64,000 nucleotides of DNA from Otatea glauca (taxonomy: Eukaryota > Streptophyta > Magnoliopsida > Poales > Poaceae). Shown here in pieces: positions 46,001-57,670 of the stretch. The first letter of the stretch is position 1. Each line of letters begins with the position of its first letter. The position numbers were made by a program, and so were the translations under genes. The stretch is taken from contig CM070725.1 in NCBI GenBank assembly GCA_036346275.1, positions 35,774,104 through 35,838,103 of the forward strand, written 5' to 3'. The notes under the pieces were generated by a model. That model saw nothing but the letters and a program-made list of their open reading frames with translations, ran no database searches and had not been told where the DNA came from.

Positions 46001-47554
46001 CACAGTGTAAATATGCTGTTGGAAGCAAGTCAGACAGAATTGTGTACAGATTTCCAGATATTGAGATTTGAAGTGGTACCGAAAGGATTTTTGGCTACCA
46101 TGGAAGTAAAACCTACTCTGGAGGATCAGATCAGAGAAGGGTAGAAAGATGATGACAAAATCAAGAGAATTAAGTCCAAAATGGATGCAGGCAAGGCAAA
46201 GGATTTCAAACTGGATGAGCAAGGTACTATGTGGTTTAAAGGGCGCATTTTTGTGCCAAACAAAAAGGATTTGAAGCAGTTAATTTTGGAGGAAGCCCAT
46301 AACTCCAAGTACTCAATTCATCTAGGAAGTGCCAAAATGTACCAAGACCTAAAGGAAAGATTTTGGTGGCCAAGCAAGAAGTGGGAAATTGCAGAGTATG
46401 TCGCATTATGTGACATATGTCAAAGAGTCAAAGCAATACATCAGAGACCAGCAGGACTATTGCAACCCCTAAAGATACCCGAATGGAAATGGGAAGAAAT
46501 TGGTATGGACTTCATCACCGGTTTGCCCAGAACTCAAGGTGGATATGATTCCATATGGGTTATAGTGGATCGCTTAACTAAAGTTGCACATTTTATACCG
46601 GTAAAGACCATTTACTCAGGAGACCGATTAGCAGAACTTTATATGGCAAGAATAGTCTGTTTGCACGGAATTCTGAAGAAAATAGTGTAGGATAGAGGTA
46701 CCCAATTTACCTCCAGATTCTGGGGTAAGCTACATGAAGCAATGGGGACTCGTTTGAACTTTAGTACAGCATACCATCCGCAGACAGACGGACAAACTGA
46801 GAGAGTTAACCAAATATTGGAAGATATGCTGAGAGCATGTGCTTTAGCATATTCTACTTCATGGGACAAGTGTTTGCCTTATGCTGAATTCAGCTATAAT
46901 AACAGTTATCAAGCAAGTTTACAGATGTCTCCATTTGAAGCTCTGTATGGTTGATCCTGTCGAACCCTGTTGAATTGGAATGAGACAGGTGAACGACATG
47001 TTTTTGGACCGGACATTCTTCAGAAAGCGGAGGAGAAGATCGCCCTGATCAGGGAAAGACTGAAGATTGCTCAATCAAGGCAGAAGAGTTATGCCGACAA
47101 TCGTCGTAGAGAATTGAGCTTTGAACCTGAAGATTTTGTGTACCTTAGAGTCACGCCACTCAAGGGAGTCAGGAGGTTTCATGCAAAAGGGAAGCTCGCA
47201 CCCAGATATGTCGGACCGTTCAAGATCTTGAGCCGTAGAGGTGAAGTTGCGTACCAGTTGGAGTTGCCACAGTCATTGGCAGGAGTACATGATGTATTCC
47301 ATGTGTCACAATTGAAGAAGTGTCTCCGAGTACCGGAAGAGCAAACGCCTTTGGAGGCAATCGAGATGCAAGAAGATCTGACTTACAAAGAGCATCCGGT
47401 GAAGATTCTGGACATAATGGACAGAGAAACAAGGAACAAGTCAATGCGCTTTTGCAGAGTTCAGTGGAGCAATCACTCGGAAAGTGAAGCGACTTGGGAA
47501 CGGGAGGAAGATCTGAAGAAAGAGTTTCCTGACCTATTCCATAGTCAGCCCTAA
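43081..47554 (+). pseudogene. Gag-protease-pol of element 2, broken
   Basis: It begins MVRTRGNAGASGSG directly after a pyrimidine tract and CCAACAG. Recognisable parts in order: capsid region with WRLVP-type blocks (LKKEEFWNLKQGGQSVADYL near 43590), CCHC knuckle CYHCNELVHFANNC (about 44040-44080) and protease LFDSGASHSFV (about 44292). RT has FRMCIDYRALNDVT and FIDDIL (about 45220). RNase H has TDHKSLKYIF (about 45855). Integrase has CDICQRVK, VDRLTKVAHF and QTERVNQ. The chromodomain has VQWSNHSESEATWE (about 47460). Interruptions include frameshifts near 43330 and 45070 and stops at about 43461, 43863, 44535, 44730, 45545, 46142, 46688 and 46952. It is inactive. Confidence 0.88.
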
Positions 47555-47577
47555 ATCTCGAGGACGAAATTCTATTA

Positions 47578-47588
47578 ACGGGGGAGGT
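47578..47588 (+). other. Element 2 polypurine tract
   Basis: ACGGGGGAGGT lies immediately before the 3' LTR start TGTAACACCC. It is preceded by CTCGAGGACGAAATTC, the counterpart of the CTCGGACGAGATTC motif before the element 1 tract. Confidence 0.8.
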
Positions 47589-47589
47589 T

Positions 47590-50500
47590 TGTAACACCCT
47601 AAAATTTGCCCTAATTAAAATTTTGGAGTATTTTCGATTTTTGAGAATTTTTGGGAATTTATTGGAATTCATTTGGATTTATTCAAATATGGCCTTTCTG
47701 GAATCAATTAAAATATTGCAAAAGTTTATGCAAAGTTCTTCAGGAAATATTTTATTTGAGTTCCAAATGTCCCAAAGTATTTTCCAGAATTTTTCTGGAA
47801 TTGACCACGTGTTTTTGTTATTTATTTCGCTTTGCTTAATTACCTGAAATATTTTAATTCAAAAAGGTTTCAAAAATTCTCGAATAGTGTTGAGCCGAAA
47901 CCCTCCGGTCCGACCCAGTACTGTGCTCAGCCCGGCCCAAGCACGCCGCAAACCCTAACCGCCACGCGCTCGAGTCGTCCGATTGAGATCTAGCGGCTGC
48001 CGTTGCGCCACGTCGCCCGAACGCGTGCGCCATCGGATCGTTGCTGCGCGGATGACCAGGATAGTGCCACGTTGCTTCGTCCTCACGGGATCACCGGAGA
48101 GGCGTGGGCATTGAAGCCCATGAGTTTCGCCGCCTGTAGCGCGCACGTCGAGCCAGCCTTTAAGTCCCCGTTAAGGGCGTTGTGCAGAGATTTTCACGTC
48201 GCGTCTTTTGACTCCTTGCACGCGCGCCGAGACCTCCTCTAGCGCCCATGCAAGCTCGCCGTAGTTGCACCTCCTTGCCGCCGCTGTTTTTCGCCATTTT
48301 CTTCGCCGTCGATCCCTCTCCGCCGTCGCTCGAACCGGTTCCGACATCTCCGAAGTAAGCCGCGTCGAACGGGTCAGTTCTTCACGCTGGAGAAGCCCCG
48401 TAGCGCCGTTGGCTGCGTCGTCTTCCCCAGCTCCGGTGACCTGTTTCTTCTACGCCGTCGTCGACCTCGCCAACCCTCGCCGGCCATCCGATCTGCATCG
48501 TTCGGTTCTAGTGAGTCCACGTTGCCCTTCTCTGTTTACATCTAGATTAGATCTGTACCGTTAGATTTGTTATGGTCGGTGTAGATTAGCTCTAAGGTTT
48601 ACACGTTAGTTGGATCTTGACCGTTAGATTTAGATTGAACGGCTTGGATTAGATCTAGTGTCTGTGCTTAGATTAGATCCGAACCATGGGTTTGTTTTTG
48701 AACGTTAGCGATTGAGCCACGTAGTCAAGTATGCAGTAAACAACTCCTTAAGCGCACGCCGTTGGATTAGATCTGAACGGTTGAGATTAGATCTGGAAAC
48801 GCCCTCAGGGTCTGCGCCATTCAAATTTGAACGAGCGACGGAGATGACGTCGCGCCCTCGCCGAATCGCATGTGGACGTGTGTGCATCTTTGACCGAGGA
48901 CCAGACCAGTCTCGGCTTTGGATTTCAAACGAGCCGTCGCGATCGTGCCGCGTAGCCCGAGGCGTCGTCAAGCTTGCGCGCGGGATCCAGCCGTTGGATT
49001 CAACCGAGCCGTTGGATGCTCGACGCGTGTGCCCGAGATGCGAACCGTCGTCGAGCTCGCGCGCAGGAGATATGACTGTTGATCTTTTGATGGCCGTGAT
49101 TGTGCCACGTGGTTGAGATCTGGCCATCGGTTGGGAACAGCCGAGATAGTGACACATGTCGTGCACGAATCTTGAGGCAATCGGCTGACGTCAACAGTGA
49201 CGTCAATGTTGAAGTCATCTGGTGGGGGCCAGGCGCACTGTTCTGTGGACCGAGTCCACGGTGGACCGACCCGAGCCGTGGACTGGGTCCATAGACCGAG
49301 GTGACGTGGCTGCACCATGAGCTGCCACGTGTCGTGCTGGCGTCATAGCTGACGTCATAAATATTTTTATATTTCGGCCGAAATTCATTTCGGTGTTGAC
49401 GTCATCATTAGGTCATGCGGACGCAATAAACCGAGTTTTCAGTAGAAAAATAAATAAGTTAATTCGGTTTATTCTTTTTAATATATTTGCAAACTTTGAA
49501 AGGCTATAACTTTTGCATTTTAACTCTGATTGAGGTGATTCCAATTTCTAAAAATTTGTAAAATCAAGATCTATTTATTTTTGAATTTTATGGAATTTTT
49601 AGAGTTGAACTTGATCTCTGTAAATTATATTTATTGTGTATTTATTTATATCGAGTAGACATTGATTTGCCGGAAAGCTTTGCGGGAGAATTTCCAGCAC
49701 AAGACTAAGCTCCAGATCAGGATCAGCAACTCTTTCAAGGCAAGTGATGCTTTGATCATTTTGATCCCAGTTTTTGAATGTATCTTGCTTTGAATTTACG
49801 CATGCTAAGTTAATTAAAAATGAATTTAAATTAATTTGGGAGTGTAGCTAAACAACCTAAAATGCTATTGCCACCTTGAAACTATCATTTGTATGACTTT
49901 AAATCATTGTTCACCCTAGGGTTACTCATAATTGTTGGATGTTAATATGATGCTAACACGGGAGGCTAGACCGTGATTAGATGCTTAGCCTTGCCACGAG
50001 TCATGAATGACCTTTTGAAAAATGCAACAATGCTGGTTAATGAATTATTGAATGTATTTGAAAGTGGTGTGATGATGCCACGTGATGCAATTGAAGTACG
50101 GAGACCTGTGTGGATCCGTATCGTTGTTGAGTTATTGTTGGCAAGTGTTGCACAATAATCAACTGGGTGAGAAAATGATTTAGACTAAGGCAAGTGGCAA
50201 GAGGCTTCGTGCCGGATGGGCCTGTGTGGCAATGGGTTGAGGAGTGTTGTGAGTCCGTGTGCTACAATGGGTCAGGTGCCATCATTGAGAGAAGAAAGTC
50301 TTGCCTTGGTCAGTTAAGGACTCCACCTTGCAAGCCTTTGATCTGAGTCAATCGTACAACCACATGGATGTTATGGGACAGACCTAGTTGATTAGGGTTC
50401 TGATATCTTTTCTCTGATACCTCAGGGTGACAGTACACGGGGTTGTATCTGTGCGGGGGAGCGTACCTGTGCTGCGGCTTGGTACCCATCCAACGGTGTT

Positions 50501-51369
50501 GTCATGTCCTATACTTCGGCTGGCACTGCGTGAGAGGAGTGATAGCGAAGGCAACACCGGAGAGGTTCATTTGTTAAGGTAGAGGTTCCTGAAATGCTTT
50601 GTTACGGACGATCACCTGCGTGGTGAATGGCTGTATCTTGTGGGTAAAGTGTACAACCTCTGCAGAGTGTAAAATCTATTCGAATAGCCGAGTCTGCGGT
50701 ATTGGACATTGCTCGGGGATTACAGTTAAGGGTTAGACCTTCAAAAAAATAAAATGTGGAATGGGAGGCTGTGTGCCAATGTTAAAAATGACATGATTAG
50801 GTCAGGTGCCAAGTTTATGAAGAAAACTGTTTAAAGAACTTAGTACTACTTATAGCTGTTTCACCGCTTTTAATCTAAGTAAGATATAAGTTTAAAAATG
50901 TTGTTTGATGCAAAAGAACCAAGTAAGCCAATTCTTTGGGATAAGCCTTGCATGTAGTATCGATCGATTCTGCATTACTTGTTGAGTACGGTGTGTACTC
51001 ACCCTTGCTTTCAAAACAACACCAAGTGGAGGAATCAACGCCAGTATGGGAGGAGGAGTACGTCGAGGAGCTAGAGATCTAGGGGGCAAGCCCAATCAGT
51101 TGCCTGTGGCAAGATGGGGCTTCTACGGATGATTATTTGTTTTCCGCTGTTATTTCTATTTACTCTGATAATGTAAGCCCTGCATGGCTGATCTATGTAA
51201 GGAGACCATAAGGTCGCACAACTCGTTTAAATACATGTTTGAAGTACTTTATTATTTCGCTGTGTATGATTGTGGTATTTTAACCCTGTTTAGCCTGTGT
51301 GCACTAGTGTGATCCTAGACTAGTGCAGAATACACAGAGGGTCCGAATTTGCAAATTCGGGTCCCGACA
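47590..51369 (+). repeat. Element 2 3' LTR, full length (3780 bp)
   Basis: Starts TGTAACACCCTAAAATTTGC and ends GGGTCCCGACA. The first part (47590 to about 49108) holds an AT-rich stretch and a GC-rich promoter-like region with overlapping open frames on both strands. This part has no counterpart in the truncated 5' LTR. From 49109 it matches 39549-41798 with scattered differences. Islands: exon-like segment (about 49652-49748), GGGTAAAGTGTACAACC (50638-50675) and GTGTACTCACCCTTGC (about 50990-51006). Confidence 0.88.
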
Positions 51370-54300
51370 CAGCACTCTGCTTCGGAGTCGCTGCCAGGTG
51401 GGGGCTACCAGTCAGTAGTGCATAGCAACCAGCCGTTTAATCTCTGGAATACGCTTCCAGATTAGAGAAAGCGTATTTTCAGTTTTTCTAGTATTTTCAA
51501 TACCCAAAATAATTCAACTAGCTATATCTTTTGCATTATAACTCCAAATGGAATGAAACAAATCTCTAAAATCATCTAAAATAAATTAGATTCATAATAT
51601 GCAATAATATTTTGAAAATGATCCTTGGTGAATTTGAAATTCAAATTTGAATAAAAGGCCTAAAGAGATGTTTTATGTAAAAATTCTGCAAATAAGCTTA
51701 GAATTGAATGAAACCAATTTTAGTGAAATCCTTATGCTTCCGGAAGTTCAAATATATAAAAAATATTTAAAATTCATTTATGTTTGAACTACTTTCTAAT
51801 AAAGGATAGATTCAATACACTAAAAGCTCAAATGTACATAACTTATATAAAAGAAATATGAAATAAGTAAAATTGATTTTGAAATACTAGTGTGACAGTA
51901 GAATACCTGAATTTTCCAAAATAATTAAGAAGTGAACTTGATTTGAACTATCTTTAGCAATAGAAAATAATCTAAGTGTAAAATGTATATATATGCATAG
52001 AAAATCAAATAGTTATAATATAGATCAAATAAATTCAAATAATCACCAAACTAGTTTTGTTATACTCCTAGCACCACTAGGATTCCAGATGCATAATAAT
52101 ATTTAGAGTTTACCATAGAAAACAGTAAATGTTTAGTAGTCGAAGTATTAATACTTGTACAATTTGAATAGTTATAACTTTCACAAATGAACATCAAATT
52201 TGACAAAACCAAATCCTATAACCTTGAAAAATAATTCCCTTGCTGTCTATGCAAAAATATCCTATGTTTGTGTAAATTTGAACTAAGTCCTTGTTAGGCC
52301 CTAATGATCACTTATATGGAGAACATCTCGGATAAAAACCAATCATCGCGAAGTCAACTTTAAAACACTCTTAGAGCCATACACTATTAATGCCTGAAAA
52401 ATGGGTAGATTATATTATAGGGTGTAGTCGCAAACTTATATCAAAAACTGAATCTTTATCGTGTAGTTATAGAAACGCTTAAGCTTTTTCAATAGCCTGT
52501 TGAATACCTCGTCTAAATGCAAATATTATGAAGATCAGTTTAGAAATGATACTTAGGTTTTAGTCTACCATAATCTAGAAAAATATTTTATTTACAACTT
52601 GCTTTCGAGCTAAATCCTGCTAGTTGAATACCCTTAAGCTTTATGATCATCGTAACTCTTAATATCATGTAAGCTTTTCAACAATGGATGTAATGTCTCG
52701 TTTAAACACTAAAATGTATGAAATCAGCTTAGGAATGTTCTTCAAAGTATATTCTATCCTTTCCCGAAGAAATAACCTTGTTTCATCATGTTTTGCACAT
52801 AAATCCTATTAGCCAAATAACCCTAAGTTTTATGATTAATGAACTTCATAATATGAATAAGTGAACCTTGTAATAACGAAGAAGTTTGTAGTTAATATAT
52901 TTCTATCACCAGAACCTTCTTAAAAACCATAAATAAATCCAGTAACCTAGCTTAACAGATCTAACTCATTCAAAACCGCTTTTTATGCAAATCACTTAAA
53001 GAATTAAGTGCTATTCGCATAACCCCTTTAATTTGTGTTTTACTTCTTTTAATCTAAATAATTTTAGCATCTATAATTCGAAGTTATAAATACAAGAATT
53101 CATAATTTTTAGCCTCTTGAATTCATAAGTCAAGAATAGTTATATATAAAAGAAGCCATGTTTTGTTCTTCCATAAAAGCCATTAAGTATATGAATGTGT
53201 AATTATCTACATCGTGAGGTCTTGAAATCGTTCAATCCAAACCCTAAAGCATACCTGTTTTCTGTAGTGAATTTTTATTTGGCTTTCTGTCTGTTTTCTT
53301 TTTGCCCTTATTAAAGTTGAATTTTTGCTATATTTCCGATTCATCGACGTGTAGAATCCGACGTCCCTTCCTCCGTCGTTGCCTCCGTTAGCTGCGACCG
53401 CGTCTTCGTCGTAAGCAATAAATAAGCAAGGAAAGCACCCCCTTTGATCATCTTGATCCCAGTATTTAATTTGCATTGTGTTTATTAAAATGTTTCATGC
53501 ATGCGTTTATTTTCTGTAAATTCGCTATTTTGTGGTGCTGGTAGTTATACCTGTTGTCTCATGAAACTTCCTTGATAAGTATGAACATGTGTACCTTGAT
53601 AACCATAGATCGAGCTTAGACAATTAATTAATGTCATCATGGGTATATGCGATTACATTTTATCTATGCTTAACCATGCTTTTAGAACTAATGAGGTTGA
53701 TGATCAGATCAAAATTTGTTTCTTGAGAAATGGAAAATGTTGGAAATGAAGCTGTTGGTTATGGGTATTTTCATTAAAAACCCAAAATAAAACTATGGTT
53801 TTGATGCGGGCGATTATTGGTAACAGCCGGATGTGTAGAGGGATTTGCACGTAGTGTAGGGTGAAGTATCGCCCATGTCGGATTAAGGACCGAACATAGT
53901 GTTGTATGATCCAAGATAATCTATACAACCACAAGTGTTGGGATGGGGCAGCCTTAAATCAATTAAGTTATCTAGTTTAACTTTGCACATTGGTAGGTGG
54001 GAGCTAGCAGAAGCATTCCTTTCTAGGTCTGCTTGTGAGGGACTTCCACACTTCGGTGTGGGTAAATGCATACCGGTGTAACGGTGTACACCTTGCCATG
54101 AACAGAAACGGTGTGTGGGGTGTTACGTGAAAGGAACCACGTCTTGGGTATGTGTTTCTGTTTCTATGGCGAGGGCTTAACGTCTCGTGCTAGTGCAAAG
54201 TTAACCTAGGTAATGTAAAGGTTTTCGTCATGAACATTCTGGCCACACGCCAAAGGTGCGTGAAACATGCAGCAAAAAGAAAATGTCATGAGTTGTGAGT

Positions 54301-55041
54301 AAAGTTGTACACCTCTGCAGAGTGTAAATCTAATTGAATAGCCGTCCCCTCGGTCATGGGAAACTTGGTGAACTTGCACTAGTTAAATGTTTGGTATTTT
54401 CTAAAAATGGGTTTTGGTGTTAACCTGTTTAGCAGTTGTTGCTTTATGTCAAAGGGCCGACATTGTTGGATTCCATTTTTGGATTATTCGATGCTCACGA
54501 AGGGTTGTGAGTATTACTTATGCTTTATCTATCTCATATCAGTCAAATATGCTTTTACAAATGCCGTCTATAAATAACTTGATTCTACAATAGAAATTCT
54601 GATTTATGCAAATTAACTGTAGTAGCCTCCTTTGAAATGGTCTACATATATTATAGGTTTTGCTAAAGTCTTGCGGAGTACGAAAGTACTCACCCTTGCT
54701 TATATGTTGTTTTTAGGTGGATAAATAAGCGAAGATTCGAAGTTATCTCTTATCGTCGCATGTTGCGGGATTTTATTCGACATGATCTTTCTAGGGATTA
54801 TGCCTTGTCAGTTGCCTGCTGGTTTGGATGGGCACACTACAAGACTTTGTTTCTTTTGCTGCTGTAATCTTTGAGTTGTAAAGTTTTCTTTATATAATAG
54901 TTTCCGCTTAATAATATTTGTTGTATGGTTGTGATTCCAATTGGTGTGTATGTGCATACTAGCTACTGATCATGGGACTAGTACGGAATGCACATTAGAT
55001 TTCCATTTTTTGCATTTTATGTGAAAATGGGGGTCGTTGCA
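51370..55041 (+). mobile_element. Family-B Tekay-type LTR, 5'-truncated, plus orientation
   Basis: It starts at the element 2 border and ends GGTCGTTGCA at 55041. It matches the solo LTR segment 27553-31316 and, in inverted orientation, the fragment 36666-39548. The exon-like segment (about 53350-53436, GTAGAATCCGACGTCCC) ends CAAG|GAAAGC, an altered version of the usual donor-like motif. The GGGTAAAGTTGTACACC homologue is at about 54297-54333 and GTACTCACCCTTGC at about 54684-54697. The 1.9 kb before the exon is AT-rich and has no gene. Confidence 0.65.
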
Positions 55042-55322
55042 GATAGGTGGCTTCCTGAGCGGCTTTAAGGCGAGGTGGTATGGGGCACGGTGGACTGGGC
55101 AAGGCTCGGCGGGGCGAGGCCGCGTGGCACACCATCCTTGTGCTCGCCCGTGCGTGGTGCGGTGCAACATGGGCAGAGAGAGGAGGGAGGCAGCATGGCA
55201 CTGGTCGCGGCGTCAGCGATCACGGCGGGGGTAGCGCGTGGCTGCATCCGATTCTTGTCGTGGCAAGGCTCGGGCAGCGGGAAAGGCAGTGGGGTGAGAG
55301 GGGGGACTTCGGGTGGCTAGCC
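55042..55322. other. 281-bp GC-rich spacer between two inverted LTR ends
   Basis: Strongly GC-rich, G-rich on the plus strand, and unlike the AT-rich LTRs on both sides. All reading frames are partly open because of base composition; no family is recognisable. It could be a relic of host DNA or of an element interior. Confidence 0.4.
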
Positions 55323-56553
55323 TGTGGCGACCCCCATTTTTATATAAATGCAAAAATAGAAATCTAATGTGCATTCCGTACTAGTCCCATGATCAGTAGC
55401 TAGTACGCATATACACGATAATTGGAATCACAACCATACAACAAATTATTAAGCGAAAACTATTATATAAAGAAAACTTTACAACTCAGAGATTATAGCA
55501 ACAAAAGAAATGAAGTCCTGCAGTGTGCCCACCCAACCCGCAGGCAACTGACAAGGCATAAACTCCAGAAAGAACACGACGAAGATAATCCCGCAACCTA
55601 CGACGACAGAGATAACTTCGAAGCTTCGCTAACTTATCCACCTAAAAACAACATATAAGCAAGGGTGAGTACTTTCGTACTCCGCAAGACTTTAGCAACA
55701 CCTATAATATATGCAGGCCATTTCAAATGAGGCTACTATAGTTAATTTGCATAAAGCAGAATTGATATTGTAAAATCAAGTTATTTGTAAACGAAATTTG
55801 TAAGAGCAAGTTGACTGATATGAAATAAATAAAGCATAAGTAATACTCACAACCCTTCGTGAGCATCGAGAAATCCAGATAATGAAATCCAACAATGTCG
55901 GCCCTTTGATAAAAAGCAACAGCTGCTAAACAGGTTCCAAACCAAAACCCATTTTTAGACAATACCAAAACTAACATTGGAATGACTTCACCAAGTGTCC
56001 TTGATCATGGACACGGCTAATCGATTAGATTTAAACTCTGCAGAGGTGTACAACTTTACCCACAAGTTATGACCTTTTCTTTTTGCCGCATTTTTCACGC
56101 ACCTTTGGCGTGTGGCCAGAATGTTCATGACAAAAACCTTTACATTATCTAAGTTAACTTTGCACCAGCACCGGGATATCAACCCATGCTATGATGGAAG
56201 AACTCAGAGCATAGAAATGTTGGAACTTCCCATAGACATGGCATACACCGTTATATCGGCAGGCGTTGTTCCCAACACCTCGGTGAGGGCACCCCTTCGA
56301 GCAAACTTGAAAGGAATGCTCGTACTACTTCGGCCTGGTAATGTGCAAAGTTAAACTAGATAACTTAATTGGTTTAAGGCTGCCCCATCCCAACACTTGT
56401 TGTTGTACAGGTTTCTTGGATCAATAGCGTCCCATTGCTCGGTCCTTACTGTGACACGGACGATACTCCACCCTACACTACGTGCAAATCCCTCTGCACA
56501 ACCAACTATTGCCAATAATCGCCCGCATCAAAACCATAGTTTTATTTTGGGTT
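55323..56553 (-). mobile_element. Family-B LTR 3' part, minus orientation
   Basis: Inverted relative to 53790-55041: it begins TGTGGCGACCCCCATTTTTA (the inverted LTR end). It carries GCAAGGGTGAGTACTTTCG (about 55659) and CTCTGCAGAGGTGTACAAC (56037-56055) in inverted form, plus the CGCCCGCATCAAAACCATAG block. It stops at 56553, where a CACTA element is inserted. Confidence 0.7.
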
Positions 56554-56790
56554 CACTACAAGAAACAGTGTAAAATTCGTGGGCCAAAACAAAACCCACG
56601 AATTTATATATTTAAATTCATCGGTTTCTAAAAAGCCCACGTATTTAATTAAATTTGTGAGCCAAAAAAACACCCACGAATTTATGTATTTAAATTCATC
56701 GGTTAGTGCAAATCCCCACGAATTTAAATAAATTCGTGCGCAAAAAACACCCACGAATTTATTTACGAATTTAAAAGCCCGTCGGGCTTT
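56554..56790. repeat. CACTA element 2 TIR and subterminal repeats
   Basis: After the terminus, CCCACGAATTTA (and its inverse AAATTCGTGGG) recurs about six times up to 56770, mixed with TTTAAATTCATCGG words. These are typical TNPA-type binding arrays. A perfect palindrome AAAGCCCG-t-CGGGCTTT at about 56772-56788 closes the block. Confidence 0.75.
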
Positions 56791-57670
56791 TCTCTCTCTC
56801 TCTCGCTCCTCTCACCCCCACTGCCGCCTTCCGCCTGCACAGCCGCCCGCCCGCCTTGACCTACTACCCGACGTGTTCGGCCACGCTTCGCCGGACGCCA
56901 TGCGCCATTGCGCCGCCTCACCACGCGCCACAAGCCCCCATGCCGCTACCGCGCACAGCTTCGCCCGCTGCCTGCCGTGCCACGCCGGCCTACCCGCCCA
57001 CCGCCGCCCACACCACCCACAAGGCTTCACGCCCCGCCCCCTCGCCCGGCCCACCCCCACCACGCCCGGCCTCGCCGCCACCACCCCGCCATCGCCGACG
57101 CCTACCACTGTCATTGGCGCCACCCCGCCTCCCGGACCCTCCGCGACGCCCCACCAAATGTTGGAGAAGGTATATTTCATCTCATTTTATATTCGCTTGT
57201 AGTTATTTCATCTCATTTTATATTCACAGATATGGTATATATATTTTATTTTCTCACCGCCGTTGTATATAACGTTATAGTTTTGGGTTTGTGTCGAACA
57301 AAGAGAGAGCCTAGGCATCACCTGCTGGGAACGACGATCTCACATTTGCTTGTGAGGTGTGCGATTCCGAATTGTCCAACAGATTTTGGACGGCCGAGAA
57401 TGTTGGTTGTTGCATGGGGCCTGTGGCGTGCGAGCGATCCGAACGTGATTTCGCCGCATAACCTGTTGTTCTCGACGCACCAAAGATCGCGCGCGTTTGG
57501 AGAACAACGGGTTATCCGCCAAATTTCGCTCGTTCAGAGCGCACGCCACAAGTCGCATGCAATGGCCTCCATTCTTAGGTGGGTTTAGAACACATCTTTC
57601 CTAATAGGGTTGTCTTTGTCACCTAAGCCACGGTCGACGCTGACATCGTTTCATTTGTTTAGCTTTGAGA
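56791..57670 (+). other. CACTA element 2 leader, GC-rich, with large hairpin
   Basis: 56791-57170 is C-rich with open frames in several phases due to composition; it is probably an untranslated first exon. An inverted repeat with 77-bp arms (57397-57473 and 57500-57576) and a 26-nt loop follows. Smaller perfect hairpins occur nearby (CTCAC/GTGAG near 57341-57358; GTCCAA/TTGGAC at about 57374-57391). No protein is supported here. Confidence 0.5.

Larger units (their letters stand above)
39549..51369 (+). mobile_element. Gypsy (Tekay/Del chromovirus-type) retrotransposon element 2, degenerate
   Basis: Plus-strand element with a truncated 5' LTR (39549-41798) and a complete 3' LTR (47590-51369). 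The internal region holds a primer site, an extra ORF, gag-protease-pol with chromodomain, and a polypurine tract. The coding region has many stops. The first 1.52 kb of the 5' LTR is missing and replaced by a minus-strand family-B LTR fragment, so no target duplication can be checked. Confidence 0.88.

Noticed and set aside
48265..49318. ORFs of 99-153 codons on both strands in the 3' LTR of element 2
   Set aside because: GC-rich promoter-like LTR sequence with competing frames; the truncated 5' LTR does not preserve them.
51370..56553. The two LTRs at 51370-55041 and 55323-56553 as the LTR pair of one retrotransposon
   Set aside because: They are in inverted orientation and enclose only 281 bp with no primer site, polypurine tract or coding region.
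56856..57588. Several long plus-strand ORFs (109-226 codons) in the CACTA leader
   Set aside because: C-rich composition opens three frames at once, and the longest frame runs through a large hairpin; no domain resemblance.
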